DNA from: Halioglobus sp.
GTDB lineage: Bacteria > Pseudomonadota > Gammaproteobacteria > Pseudomonadales > Halieaceae
NCBI GenBank assembly: GCA_029246385.1
Contig: JAQWNG010000008.1
Coordinates: 1 to 64,000, forward strand
Length of the DNA: 64,000 bases
Direction: 5' to 3'
The translations under genes and the position numbers were made by a program. How positions within the stretch are numbered: the stretch's first letter is position 1; every line of letters starts with the position of its first letter. Below, piece after piece: positions 53,032-62,662 of this stretch. The notes under the pieces are model-generated. The model worked only from the letters and a program-made list of their open reading frames with translations. It was not told the DNA's origin and did not search any database.

Positions 53032-53609
53032 TAGTCTTCCACCTCTGCCTCGCCGCGTCGCAGCACCTCAAAGCGGCCAAACAGATCCCATTCGATGCGC
53101 CACAGTAACTCGCCATCTTGCGCTTGAATTACATTGATCCAGCCGACGGTTGCTTCCCCACTAGAGTAAAAAACCACCTGCGGGATAATAACTTCTGCCT
53201 CATCATCCAGAGACAACTCGATCAACGGCGCATCCTCCAACACCAGTTCAAGTGCGATACCTAGCGGCAGTCTTTGTTGCGCAAACAACTCCTGACCACC
53301 AAGGGGTTCAACCCATCCGTCGGCACCACGCTCCAACCATCGATAGCTGTAGATGGCCTCGCCCGCTTTCTGCTCCTCCTGCAACAATAGTCCATAGTCA
53401 ATACCCGTCATCTGCGCTTCGTCCAACGCGTAGCCGGCGACGTCTGCAAGCTTATACACGGTACTTTGCAGCTGAATGTCCTGGCCGCCCGACGTGACGG
53501 TAAGATTCGCCAATGACGTGAATAACGCAATGACCACTAAAACCGCTAACAGCTCCAGCAGACTAAAACCGCTCTGCGGCTTCAGCACCGTGGTCGACAC
53601 CTGCCGCAT
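53031..53609 (-). CDS. gspH: Type II secretion minor pseudopilin GspH
   Basis: About 192 residues with a prepilin leader (SGFSLLELLAVLVVIALFTS, cleavage G/F, Glu5) and a short beta-sheet globular part. Length and position between gspG and gspI identify it as GspH. The start is the ATG at 53609; a TTG at 53624 is in frame. GspH joins the pseudopilus below the tip. Confidence 0.88.
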   Translation of the reverse strand: MRQVSTTVLKPQSGFSLLELLAVLVVIALFTSLANLTVTSGGQDIQLQSTVYKLADVAGYALDEAQMTGIDYGLLLQEEQKAGEAIYSYRWLERGADGWVEPLGGQELFAQQRLPLGIALELVLEDAPLIELSLDDEAEVIIPQVVFYSSGEATVGWINVIQAQDGELLWRIEWDLFGRFEVLRRGEAEVED

Positions 53610-53641
53610 ATTGTGGCCGCCCAATAACTGCGCACAGCAGC

Positions 53642-54076
53642 TCAGTCCTCTTCTTTCCAGTTACCAATATCGGCACTTTGACCTTCACCACCAGACAGAC
53701 CATCTGCACCTAGTGAATAAATATCCACCGAACGTTGCTCGCCCGGACTCAGATAAAGGTATGGACGCCCCCATGGGTCAACAGGGACCTCTTCGAGATA
53801 ACCACCGACTTTGAAGTTTCGCGGCTCAGGCGCGAGTGTACTGGCCTCTACCAGTGCCTGCAGCCCCTGTTCTGTTGTCGGATAGACATAATTATCCAAC
53901 CGGTAGATCTTCAGTGCCGTCTCTATGGCGTTAAAGTCAGCCTGCGCCTTTTGCACTCTGGCATCATCAGCACGGTTAAGCACGGTGGGTGCGACCACAC
54001 TGATCAGCAGCCCCATAATGACCAGCACCACCAAAATTTCTACTAGGGAAAACCCCGAGTTACGTTTTTCTTTCAT
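53642..54076 (-). CDS. gspG: Type II secretion major pseudopilin GspG
   Basis: A 144-residue major pseudopilin. The leader ends NSG/FSLVEILVVLVIMGLLIS with Glu5, and then the conserved body RVQKAQADFNAIETALKIYR with NYVYPTTEQGLQALVEAS and PWGRPYLYLSPGE follows, carrying the calcium-loop region at the C-terminus. It polymerises into the piston-like pseudopilus. It follows gspF by three bases. Confidence 0.95.
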   Translation of the reverse strand: MKEKRNSGFSLVEILVVLVIMGLLISVVAPTVLNRADDARVQKAQADFNAIETALKIYRLDNYVYPTTEQGLQALVEASTLAPEPRNFKVGGYLEEVPVDPWGRPYLYLSPGEQRSVDIYSLGADGLSGGEGQSADIGNWKEED

Positions 54077-54079
54077 TGT

Positions 54080-55303
54080 TCAATTCACCATCGTATTAAG
54101 ATCAAATATGGGTAGCAGAATAGCGAGAACGATTGTAAGAACCATTCCCCCCATGAACACTACCATTAGTGGCTCGAACAGACTCATCATCGTCCCGAGC
54201 GTCATTTCCAGCTCCCGCTCCTGATTTGTCGCCGACCGGTCAAGCATGGTTTCCAACTCACCGCTGGCCTCACCGCTGGCCACCATGTGCACCATCATAG
54301 GCGGAAAACGGCCACTTTCGCGCAGCGCGCGATTCAAGCTCGCCCCCTCCTGCACGTATTCAGACACCGCCTCACTGTCCTCTCGCAGCACCAGATTGGT
54401 TAGCACTTGTCCTGCAATACGCAGGGACTCAAGCAAAGGCACGCCGCTGGCCATCAGAATACTGAGCGTTGAAGCAAAGCGCGCCGTATCCATGGAAACC
54501 AGCACACGTGAGATACCCGGTATGCGAAGCAGAAAGCGGTGCCAACGTTTTTTGCGCTGCGGATCTTGCAGTAAACGCCGCGCGATAAAGACCACTGCGA
54601 TCGCCCCCATCACCAGCCAGAGACCGTAATGCTGAAAAAAATCACTAGTCGCAATAAGACCGCGCGTCAGCGCAGGCAGTTCACGATTGCTGTGGGCAAA
54701 AATACCAACCAGTTCAGGCACGACAAACACTAGCAGCAACAACACCACTGCAATCGCGACACCAAGCAGAATAAAAGGATAAATCATCGCCATTTGCAGC
54801 TTTTGGCCAGTGTACTGCCGCTGCTCTGTGTAATCTGCTAACTGCTGCAACACAGGGCCCAGATAACCCGCATGCTCACCCGCGTTTACCATGGCACGGT
54901 ACATTTCATTAAACACGCTAGGAAATTCCCCCATCGCGTATGCCAGTGTGTGGCCCTCAGCGACTCGAGAGCGCACCTGCAACAGCATGCCCTTAATACG
55001 ACTGCTGCGACTCTGCTCCGCTGCAGCTTGCAGTGCTTCATCCAGTGGCAGATTAGCCTCTATCAGAGTCGCCAATTGACGAGTTATAAGCGCAAGATCG
55101 CTGACACTGATACGCGAAAAATAAACTGAAAAATCCCATGCCGATTTGCCGGGTTGTGCCGTGCTGTTAGCCTCGGCAACCTCAACCGGACGCATATCCT
55201 GACCACGCAACTGCGAGCGAACCTGCCGCTCGGAATCGCCTTCGAGGACACCCTTGATGAGTTTGCCCGCGGCGTTAAGGGCTTGATAGCGATATGCGGT
55301 CAC
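54080..55303 (-). CDS. gspF: Type II secretion inner-membrane protein GspF
   Basis: A 407-residue polytopic protein with two repeated GspF domains and about three membrane segments. Visible family pieces are YRYQALNAAGKLIKGVLEGD, ALITRQLATLIEANLPLDEAL, PFILLGVAIAVVLLLLVFVVPEL, then RFASTLSILMASGVPLLESLRIA and GEASGELETMLDRSA. It anchors GspE to the membrane and guides pseudopilus assembly. It lies 17 bases after gspE. Confidence 0.95.
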   Translation of the reverse strand: MTAYRYQALNAAGKLIKGVLEGDSERQVRSQLRGQDMRPVEVAEANSTAQPGKSAWDFSVYFSRISVSDLALITRQLATLIEANLPLDEALQAAAEQSRSSRIKGMLLQVRSRVAEGHTLAYAMGEFPSVFNEMYRAMVNAGEHAGYLGPVLQQLADYTEQRQYTGQKLQMAMIYPFILLGVAIAVVLLLLVFVVPELVGIFAHSNRELPALTRGLIATSDFFQHYGLWLVMGAIAVVFIARRLLQDPQRKKRWHRFLLRIPGISRVLVSMDTARFASTLSILMASGVPLLESLRIAGQVLTNLVLREDSEAVSEYVQEGASLNRALRESGRFPPMMVHMVASGEASGELETMLDRSATNQERELEMTLGTMMSLFEPLMVVFMGGMVLTIVLAILLPIFDLNTMVN

Positions 55304-55320
55304 GATTCAGACGGCATAGG

Positions 55321-56847
55321 TCAGACGATAGAAGTCACACGCATGACTTCCTCAATACTGGTCTCACCTGCCATTATCCGGCGCCGACCATCGGTCTCTA
55401 TGCCGGGATAATGCTGGCGCGCCAGGTGCAAAATATCCTGCTCATTAGCGCCACTGTAGATCATCTGGCGCATGGCATCATCAATCTCGATTATTTCATA
55501 AATACCCGTGCGACCGCGATATCCGGTGTATTTACAGTTCTCGCAGCCCTTGGCCTGACAAACACTCTGGTGCCCCTCGCCTGACCCAATGCCCAGTAAT
55601 TCCCGCTCCGCGGGGTTTAGTTCAGCGGGCTCCTTACAATCCAAGCATAGCAAGCGCACAAGTCGCTGCGACATAACCGCTATTAAACTAGACGACAGCA
55701 AGAAAGGCTCGATGCCCATATCCTTGAGGCGAGTGATGGCGCCTATCGCCGTATTGGTGTGTAGGGTCGACAGCACGAGGTGGCCAGTTAATGAGGCCTG
55801 CACTGCAATTTCAGCGGTTTCCCGATCACGAATTTCACCCACCATCACCACATCAGGATCTTGACGCAAAATAGCCCTTAACCCGCGCGCAAAGGTCATA
55901 TCGACCTTGGCGTTAACCTGAGTTTGACCGATGCCAGGCAGCATATACTCAACAGGATCTTCAATGGTAAGAATATTACGTGAACTCTCATTGATATCAC
56001 CAAGCCCAGCATACAGTGTCGTTGTTTTACCTGAACCAGTAGGGCCGGTTACGAGGATAATGCCATGCGGGCTGTGCAGGTGCTTTTTGTATGCCGCAAG
56101 GACCTGAGTATTCATAGCCAGTTGCGTCAACTCTAGTTGTCCCGCCGCTGTATCGAGCAGTCGTAACACCACCCTCTCACCGTGTGCAGAAGGTATCGTC
56201 GACATGCGGATGTCCACTGAATGACCCGCTATTTTGACTGAAATTCTGCCGTCCTGAGGGATGCGCTTCTCGGCAATATCCAGCCTCGCCATCACTTTTA
56301 ACCGTGACACCAGCAATGGTGCCAACATGCGCTTTGGCGATAGCACCTCCGCCAAGACCCCGTCCACACGGTAACGGACACTCAGCCGATCTTCGAAGGT
56401 TTCAACATGAATATCTGAGGCCTGCTCACGCACCGCTTGCGACAGTATGGCGTTAATCAGACGAATAATAGGCGCGTCGTCTTCGGTGTCCATCAGATCG
56501 CCGGAATCAGGAATGGCATCCGCCAAGCGACTGAGGTCAACATCCGCACCAATGTCTTCAGCCATTTGCACAGCTTCGTTGTTATTGCGCTGATACGCCA
56601 GCGTCAGCCTCCGCTTGAAATCGCTCTCGGATACATCGTGCAACGTAAATGACCTACCGAGAATACGACGCAATTCAGTCAGCACTAAAACCTGTGGCCT
56701 TCCAGCATGCACTACCACGGGAGAACCGTCTTCGGCTGCATCCAACAATACGCCATACTGCTGAGCAAAAGTAAAAGGTAGCCCGGGCACTGCCGCAACG
56801 TTCGCTATGGGCGTATCCATGACCGCCTGCACCACCGGCTCATTCAC
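55321..56847 (-). CDS. gspE: Type II secretion ATPase GspE
   Basis: A 508-residue secretion ATPase. An N-terminal domain precedes the RecA-like motor: Walker A GPTGSGKTTTLYAGL, Asp box TIEDPVEY, Walker B region ILRQDPDVVMVGEIRD and His box LSTLHTNTAIGAITRL. A tetracysteine metal motif in the CM domain is seen as CLDC...CQAKGCENC. It powers pseudopilus growth by ATP hydrolysis on the cytoplasmic side of GspL/GspF. It overlaps gspD by four bases. Confidence 0.97.
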   Translation of the reverse strand: MNEPVVQAVMDTPIANVAAVPGLPFTFAQQYGVLLDAAEDGSPVVVHAGRPQVLVLTELRRILGRSFTLHDVSESDFKRRLTLAYQRNNNEAVQMAEDIGADVDLSRLADAIPDSGDLMDTEDDAPIIRLINAILSQAVREQASDIHVETFEDRLSVRYRVDGVLAEVLSPKRMLAPLLVSRLKVMARLDIAEKRIPQDGRISVKIAGHSVDIRMSTIPSAHGERVVLRLLDTAAGQLELTQLAMNTQVLAAYKKHLHSPHGIILVTGPTGSGKTTTLYAGLGDINESSRNILTIEDPVEYMLPGIGQTQVNAKVDMTFARGLRAILRQDPDVVMVGEIRDRETAEIAVQASLTGHLVLSTLHTNTAIGAITRLKDMGIEPFLLSSSLIAVMSQRLVRLLCLDCKEPAELNPAERELLGIGSGEGHQSVCQAKGCENCKYTGYRGRTGIYEIIEIDDAMRQMIYSGANEQDILHLARQHYPGIETDGRRRIMAGETSIEEVMRVTSIV

Positions 56848-58913
56848 CGCCCATCTACCTGCGATGCGGGCGCACCCGGCGCATTGGCACTCGCCTTAAT
56901 TTGATCCAATTGCTGCATTTGCTCTTCCCACTCCGACATCATAGGCAGATTTGCGTCGCCTAAGTACAGCAGCCCTTTTTCTTTGCGCAACGCTTGCTGG
57001 TCGCGAATATAGCGATATTTCTCGGCACTGGCGCCCGCCAGTTGCTCGTCGTCACGGATAATTGTGGTGCGTATAAACACCATTAAGTTTTGTTTATTGA
57101 CCCTTTCTGCATCGCTGCGGAACAGCCGGCCAAGATAGGGAATGTCACCTAATAGCGGCACTTTTTGCTGCGCGTCCTGCACATCGTCCTTGATCAACCC
57201 ACCCAGAACGATTACTTGACCGTCCAGCGCCAATACCTTGGTCTGTATTTTACGCTCATTAGTAATCACGTCCGATGCAATCACGGACACACTACTGATA
57301 CTGGAAACTTCCTGCATAATATCAAGCACCACCGAATCACCGTCATTGATATGCGGGGTCACCGTCAGCGTAATGCCGACGTTCTCTCGCTCGATCGTCT
57401 GGAAAGGATTCTGCGCACCATCGCCGCCCGCACCGGTATTAGTGAACGAACCAGTCACGAAGGGCACCTGCTGCCCCACCGTGATATAAGCCTCCTGATT
57501 ATCCAATGTCAGTATACTGGGGGTAGACAGGATATTCGTATTTGCCGTTTCATTGAGAGCATTGAGAATGACCGTCATGGATAAACCCATCCGATCCAAC
57601 TGAGCCCAGCCAAGGGACACGCCCCCCGTCCCGGCCAGAGCCGCAGCCAACCCGCCTAAATCAACACCGTCTGGAGTATCCCCACCGTCGTCGGATAGTT
57701 GTGAGCCCGCAATACCTCCCAGCCGAGCATCTCCCCGGGTAATGTTACTACCAAACACACCATCGTTATCGGCAAACAGCCACTGTAACCCCAATTCTTG
57801 GCCGTCGACCACTTCCATTTCTACAATAATGGCTTCCACCAACACTTGAGCGCGGCGAATATCTAGGCGCTGAATGACCGCCTCTAAAGAGGCCATCTCA
57901 TCCGCATCGGCGGTGATAATTAGCGCATTAGTGCCTTCGTCGGCCTCTATTGTTGAGGTTTTACTGCCGCTTCTGCTTGCCGCTTGTGTTCCATCACCGG
58001 TGTCCAACTCTGTGATATTCTTCATCACTCGGGTCAGCACTTCAGCAAGGTCTTTGGCCTGAGCGTATTGCAGGTAAATAACCTTCACATTGCCGCTTTG
58101 CTCCAATGGCGTATCGAGATGAGTGACCAGTTTTCGCAGTCTCGCCCGCTCTAACTCATCACCGCTGACAAGTACACTATTAGTGCGCGCATCAGCAACC
58201 AGCAGCACGTCTTGCTCACTGCCGCTTTGCTGGGCAGCCGATTTGTTAAGCTGCTCCAGCATCCTTACCACATCCTCTGCCACTGCATAGCGCAACTTAA
58301 TAATATCTGTCTTTTGCACGGCAGATTTGTCCATGCGCTCGATAATGTCCCTAATCTTGTCGATATTAGCTGAGACATCCGAGATAATAATGGCATTGCT
58401 CGGAGCATAAGCCGCCATATGCGCCTGCTGTGGCACCAATGGTCGCAGTACCGGTATAAGTTTCGCAGCTGAAATATTCTCCAGCCGAATAACCTGCGTC
58501 ATATATTCATCAGAGACCATATTGGACCGATCATCACTAACCTCAAGCGGCGCCGAACGAGCGTCTTTAGCGGGTATCACACGCACTATGTCGCCCGATC
58601 GCACCGCAGTGTAGCCATGAACCTCCAAAACTGACAGAAACAGTTCATACAACTCGGCTGCCGATACGGGATTGGATGAAATCACCCTCACCTTCCCTTT
58701 AACCGCAGGGTCGACCACGATGGTCGTCTCGGTTGCGTCGGAGACAAACTGTATGAGCTCTCGAATATCGGTATCCTTCAGATTAATCGTATAATCTTGT
58801 GCCTGCAGTGATCCACTACCCAGCATTAGAGCAGACAGCAATATAATTGCCGTCAGAGGACGGAGTCGAGTTGTCGCTTTCACGAAAAATTGTATCCTTT
58901 CAAAAAGTTTCAC
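56844..58913 (-). CDS. gspD: Type II secretion secretin GspD
   Basis: A 689-residue outer-membrane secretin. A signal peptide (about 1-38, ending LQA-QDY) precedes the N0 to N3 repeats (INLKDTDIRELIQFVSDATE, then VLEVHGYTAVRSGDIVRVIP, VIRLENISAAKLIPVLRPLV, and a later repeat). The secretin core follows: NILSTPSILTLDNQEAYITVGQQVPFVTG and IQTKVLALDGQVIVLGGLI, with VPLLGDIPYLGRLFRSD. It starts with GTG overlapping the gspC stop by one base. No GspS pilotin gene is seen here, so outer-membrane targeting must rely on other factors. Confidence 0.97.
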   Translation of the reverse strand: MKLFERIQFFVKATTRLRPLTAIILLSALMLGSGSLQAQDYTINLKDTDIRELIQFVSDATETTIVVDPAVKGKVRVISSNPVSAAELYELFLSVLEVHGYTAVRSGDIVRVIPAKDARSAPLEVSDDRSNMVSDEYMTQVIRLENISAAKLIPVLRPLVPQQAHMAAYAPSNAIIISDVSANIDKIRDIIERMDKSAVQKTDIIKLRYAVAEDVVRMLEQLNKSAAQQSGSEQDVLLVADARTNSVLVSGDELERARLRKLVTHLDTPLEQSGNVKVIYLQYAQAKDLAEVLTRVMKNITELDTGDGTQAASRSGSKTSTIEADEGTNALIITADADEMASLEAVIQRLDIRRAQVLVEAIIVEMEVVDGQELGLQWLFADNDGVFGSNITRGDARLGGIAGSQLSDDGGDTPDGVDLGGLAAALAGTGGVSLGWAQLDRMGLSMTVILNALNETANTNILSTPSILTLDNQEAYITVGQQVPFVTGSFTNTGAGGDGAQNPFQTIERENVGITLTVTPHINDGDSVVLDIMQEVSSISSVSVIASDVITNERKIQTKVLALDGQVIVLGGLIKDDVQDAQQKVPLLGDIPYLGRLFRSDAERVNKQNLMVFIRTTIIRDDEQLAGASAEKYRYIRDQQALRKEKGLLYLGDANLPMMSEWEEQMQQLDQIKASANAPGAPASQVDGR

Positions 58914-59929
58914 TAAGTCCCACCATCGTCTAAATTGACACTCAATGTGAGGGCCTGTCCATCACGCTTCAGCTCAAATACCGCTTCCTGAGCTGAACGC
59001 ATGTCATTAAAAAGCACCATAGTATTGGTAGGGTTATCGAGGCTTACCCCGTTTACAGCTGTCACCACGTCGCCCGTTTTAAATCCCAATTGCGCAAATT
59101 GTGCCTGATCCTTCCCTGCACTCACACGGTAACCCAGCAGCGCCCCATTTTCGCGCACGGCACTGACATTAACCACCTCGGCTAGCGACTGAGGGTTCTG
59201 GTACAGACGCTGCCGGTAACTCTGAGCCAATCGAGTAGCCTGATCATCACCGCGCTTATCGATATTTTCACTGACCGCAGGCGCCGCGGCCTGAGCCGAC
59301 ATTAGCTCCGCCGTGCCCAAAGTGGACTCCTCAAACAGCATCAGTAATTCATAGGTCCCACCATTGTCCAGAACGACCTGTCGCGGCATTACCTTGGCCA
59401 ATACTACATTGCCCCGCACCGGCAATTTGTCTTCGACCACATAAATCGCCTGTTTATTTGCATTTTCAATAATGGCATACCCCAGGCCGTCCTCCGTAGA
59501 GGCCACAATACCGCGCAACTTCAGTTGCAGAGAGGTTTCCCTAGCGCCATCCTCTATACCCTCGCGGGAATCAACCTCGACCTGCGTTGCCGCTTCAATA
59601 ACCGCCTGCGCCGTTGCACCGAGCTCCCCAAACAAATGCCAAGCCACCATGCGATCGATGTCAACAGGCGCAACAGTCGCCTTGGAGCCGCTGGCTGACA
59701 GAGGGTTAACGACTTTGGGCGAGGCAACACCGGCGCTTTGCGCATTGGGAACTAACGCCCACAGCAGTTGAGTAAGCGACAGCAGCATCCAGACAATGAG
59801 CAGCAACAAGATAACGTCGCGTATCCGACGCATACGGCGCGGATGTGCCATTGCGGTCACGGCACCCGCGACCATCACACCTACGCGCTGCGACACCGCG
59901 CTAGAATTACTAAGCCAATCAGTTGGCAC
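58913..59929 (-). CDS. gspC: Type II secretion protein GspC
   Basis: A 338-residue bitopic inner-membrane protein. A transmembrane helix at about 37-58 (VILLLLIVWMLLSLTQLLWAL) is followed by a linker, a homology-region domain (LKLRGIVASTEDGLGYAIIE) and a C-terminal PDZ-like domain (AQFAQLGFKTGDVVTAVNGV). GspC ties the inner-membrane platform to the secretin and helps recognise substrates. It is the first gene of the operon. Confidence 0.95.
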   Translation of the reverse strand: MPTDWLSNSSAVSQRVGVMVAGAVTAMAHPRRMRRIRDVILLLLIVWMLLSLTQLLWALVPNAQSAGVASPKVVNPLSASGSKATVAPVDIDRMVAWHLFGELGATAQAVIEAATQVEVDSREGIEDGARETSLQLKLRGIVASTEDGLGYAIIENANKQAIYVVEDKLPVRGNVVLAKVMPRQVVLDNGGTYELLMLFEESTLGTAELMSAQAAAPAVSENIDKRGDDQATRLAQSYRQRLYQNPQSLAEVVNVSAVRENGALLGYRVSAGKDQAQFAQLGFKTGDVVTAVNGVSLDNPTNTMVLFNDMRSAQEAVFELKRDGQALTLSVNLDDGGT

Positions 59930-60313
59930 CCATTACTCCCTTGAGTCCCCCGCAGGCATTATTTCCGCGGCTCTATATTGGTTTTGATTATAGGGTGAGC
60001 CGCTCAAAGTTGAAACTCCCGTATACGCAACAAACTGCCAAAGGTCATGCCTGTCTAACACAGCCCAATTTAGCACATCTTGAGCGGTATTAGAGGGTAA
60101 GCGTGACTTTTACTCCTGCCTCACCGATACTCAGGCTGTTATCACAATGACTGGTCTAAGGATTACCTGTGCCGGAGTTGAACGCACTCGCTGTCTTATG
60201 ACCTCTAAAACTAGGATTTGTTCACTTACTCACGCGCTACTACGCGAGCGAGATAGACCGAGAGCAAAATACGGGCCCAGCAACAACAGACCGATGAACC
60301 AGCGAGCCAGCAC
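59930..60313. other. Divergent intergenic region upstream of gspC
   Basis: About 384 bases between gspC (leftward) and an acyl-CoA dehydrogenase gene (rightward). A consensus leftward -10 box is described separately. A CGCG-N6-CGCG inverted repeat is seen near 60233-60248, but I cannot assign it a role. No gene is supported here. Confidence 0.5.
59987..60015 (-). promoter_or_regulatory. Predicted promoter of the gsp operon
   Basis: On the minus strand a perfect TATAAT (59992-59987) lies about 58 bases before the gspC ATG. The -35 position, 17 bases further upstream, reads TTTCAA, a weak match. Plausible for the whole gspC-N operon. Confidence 0.45.
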
Positions 60314-61585
60314 ATGATGAACTTCGATATTCCCGAATACTTGACGAGCTATCTGCAGGAACTCGATCACTTTATTGAGCACGAGATTCTCCCACTGCAA
60401 ATGCAAGAAGATAATAATCGATTCTTTGACCACCGTCGCGAGGATGCGCGCACAGACTGGGAAAAAAACGGGCTACCCGACGAAAAATGGGAAGAGTTGT
60501 TAATGGAGGCTAAGCGACGAGCTGATGCCGCAGGACACTTTCGTTTTTCCTCTCCCAAAGAGTACGGGGGCAAAGACGGCAGCAATTTGGAAATGGCAAT
60601 CATCCGTGAACATCTTGCCTGCAGGGGACTTGGACTGCACAACGATTTACAAAATGAACACTCCATCGTTGGCAACAATGTCGGATTACTGTTGATGATT
60701 CAATACGGATCGGCACAGCAAAAAATCGATTGGATTACTGACCTGTGTGAACTTCGTCGCTACTTCACATTCGGCATTACCGAGACGGCCCACGGATCAG
60801 ATGCGACGCATATGGGAACCTTTGCCAAGCGCAGCGGGGACACGTGGATAATAAATGGCGAAAAGTCGTGGAATACGGGCATTCATCGTGCCAGTCACAT
60901 ACTAGTCATCGCGCGAACAAGCGGCGAAGCTGGCAACGCGAGTGGCCTAACGGCGTTTCTCGTGCCAACTGACACGCCGGGGTTTAAAATCGAGGAGATG
61001 CTGTGGACATTCAATATGCCAACGGACCACGGCAGGGTGTCTTTCACGGAGATGAAGGTACCGCACAGTTGCATTTTTGGCGGTGAAGGTAAAGCTCTGC
61101 AAGTGGTGCAGCATTTTTTCAATGAAAATCGCATTCGCCAAGCTGCGTCTTCCCTCGGCGCCGCCCAGTACTGTATTAATGAATCCGTGAACTATGCAAT
61201 GCAGCGGGCGCCCTTTGGCAAACCTCTGTCGAATAACCAAGGCATTCAATTTCCTTTGGTGGAGCTTCAAACCCAAGCAGAAATGCTGCGCGCCCTGATA
61301 CACAAAACGGCTTGGCAAATGGATACTCATGGCGCGTTTTCGGTATCCGACAAGATATCTATGTGCAACTTCGTCGCCAACCGACTGTGTTGCGATGCCG
61401 CCGACCAGGCCATGCAGGTTCATGGCGGACTCGGTTATTCTCGCCATGCCCCTTTCGAGCATATTTACCGCCATCACCGCCGCTATCGGATTACCGAGGG
61501 TACGGAAGAGATACAGAAACGCCGGGTAGCAGGCTACATGTTTAAATTTATGGATAAAAAAGCGCCTAAAGGGGTAAGAATCTAG
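60314..61585 (+). CDS. Acyl-CoA dehydrogenase family protein (423 aa)
   Basis: A 423-residue acyl-CoA dehydrogenase-like enzyme. FTFGITETAHGSDATHMGTFAK corresponds to the FAD/substrate loop and WIINGEKSWNTGIHRASHILVIARTS follows. The C-terminus has MQVHGGLGYSRHAPFEHIYRHHRRYRITEGTEEIQKRRVAGYM split across the family-typical EGTEEIQ box, whose Glu is the catalytic base in medium-chain-type enzymes. It faces a PEP-CTERM gene across a bidirectional terminator. Relatives of this type are common beside aminoglycoside-phosphotransferase/DUF6285 pairs, one of which lies 1.1 kb away. Confidence 0.9.
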   Translation: MMNFDIPEYLTSYLQELDHFIEHEILPLQMQEDNNRFFDHRREDARTDWEKNGLPDEKWEELLMEAKRRADAAGHFRFSSPKEYGGKDGSNLEMAIIREHLACRGLGLHNDLQNEHSIVGNNVGLLLMIQYGSAQQKIDWITDLCELRRYFTFGITETAHGSDATHMGTFAKRSGDTWIINGEKSWNTGIHRASHILVIARTSGEAGNASGLTAFLVPTDTPGFKIEEMLWTFNMPTDHGRVSFTEMKVPHSCIFGGEGKALQVVQHFFNENRIRQAASSLGAAQYCINESVNYAMQRAPFGKPLSNNQGIQFPLVELQTQAEMLRALIHKTAWQMDTHGAFSVSDKISMCNFVANRLCCDAADQAMQVHGGLGYSRHAPFEHIYRHHRRYRITEGTEEIQKRRVAGYMFKFMDKKAPKGVRI

Positions 61586-61674
61586 CCTGTGATTGCAGAC
61601 ACTTCTTGTTATAGTAATTGACAGGTTTACCACAGCAAGGCTTCAGCTGCTGCAGGCATCAAATTCTAAGCAAT

Positions 61675-61699
61675 AAAAAACCCGCCAAAGCGGGTTTTA
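61675..61699. terminator. Bidirectional rho-independent terminator
   Basis: A CCCGC-GCGGG stem with a short CAAA loop is flanked by an A-run on the left and a T-run on the right, so it can end transcripts from both sides. It lies between the acyl-CoA dehydrogenase and the opposing PEP-CTERM gene. Confidence 0.85.
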
Positions 61700-61714
61700 G
61701 TATCGGCTGGCCTT

Positions 61715-62296
61715 CTAAGCCTTTTTGCGTCGCGCCACTCCCATCAGCCCAATTAGGGCCGAACCGAACAACCAAACTGCCGCAGGGACAGGAACATTGC
61801 TCACTGCATCGTAAGTAAAATCGACGGCCGCATAGGGCGCCACATCTTGCCCGGCGACACAAACACTGTAATTCCACCAGCCACACGAGGCGATTACCCC
61901 ATCGGCGAAGTTAATACCCACGACGCTATTGTTCATAAACGCGGCCGTTTGCGCTGCATCAAGGTTGAAATCTAGTTTGTATCGATATGTATTCAAGTTG
62001 TTGAAGCCTTTTACCTCCACACCATAAGCCGCAGTGGAATTGATATCAAAGTCTCCCTGAAAGTCGTTTCCGAAAGTAATCCCCGTGAACTGCGTTGAGG
62101 TATTACTAAACCCCCCCTGCAACGAGATAGTAAAACTACTGAGGCTCCCCTGTTGGTAGGCGCCGGGATTGAGATTAAACGTAAAATTCTCACCATCCAC
62201 CGTCTGGTTTTGCGATTCAGACAGCGTCATTGCTGCTGCGTTTACCGCACCAACGATAAACACCAACAAGCTTAAAAAACATATTTTGTTTGCCAT
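61715..62296 (-). CDS. PEP-CTERM sorting-domain protein
   Basis: A 193-residue exported protein. A signal peptide (1-21) leads a mature region rich in Asn, Ser, Thr and Phe (FTFNLNPGAYQQGSLSSF), with only two cysteines (CGWW and VCVAG). The C-terminus reads VPVPAAVWLFGSALIGLMGV and then ARRKKA: the proline-containing motif, a hydrophobic helix and a basic tail that exosortases (EpsH) recognise. It is thus probably processed and anchored or released at the surface, often tied to exopolysaccharide production. No exosortase lies in this window. The passenger domain itself is not recognised. Confidence 0.88.
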   Translation of the reverse strand: MANKICFLSLLVFIVGAVNAAAMTLSESQNQTVDGENFTFNLNPGAYQQGSLSSFTISLQGGFSNTSTQFTGITFGNDFQGDFDINSTAAYGVEVKGFNNLNTYRYKLDFNLDAAQTAAFMNNSVVGINFADGVIASCGWWNYSVCVAGQDVAPYAAVDFTYDAVSNVPVPAAVWLFGSALIGLMGVARRKKA

Positions 62297-62662
62297 AACG
62301 CTTACTCTCTTATTTTGTGCATCGGCTACGTTCTAATCTCACGAGCATGTTACTTTACCTCGAGGCTTAATCCTAACGCTGCCGACCGACACAAACATTG
62401 TACTTTTGGGCAGTTTTTGAATTTATATCGGACTTTTCCTCAGCGACACGAGGCGACGCCGCCTCAGCGCCACCCACAGGGGCAGATGAAAATCGGAATA
62501 GGCTCATAAAATCAACTAGTTAAAGAATATCCGTCTGATTTTCCACTGCGCTTATAGGGTAATCAGACATGCTTGTCGGCATTGCAGAGCGACATGCCCG
62601 TATACCCACCCAAGAGAAGACCTGAATAAGTGATCACTAGGGCATGAAAAACCGCCTCCGCA
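62297..62662. other. Intergenic region without a supported gene
   Basis: About 366 bases upstream of the PEP-CTERM gene. A hairpin with arms GAGGCG/CGCCTC (62450-62465) is present but lacks a T-run, so it is not called a terminator. I see no convincing gene or promoter. Confidence 0.45.

Noticed and set aside
62450-62465. GAGGCG/CGCCTC hairpin as terminator
   Set aside because: No T-run follows, and no gene ends next to it.
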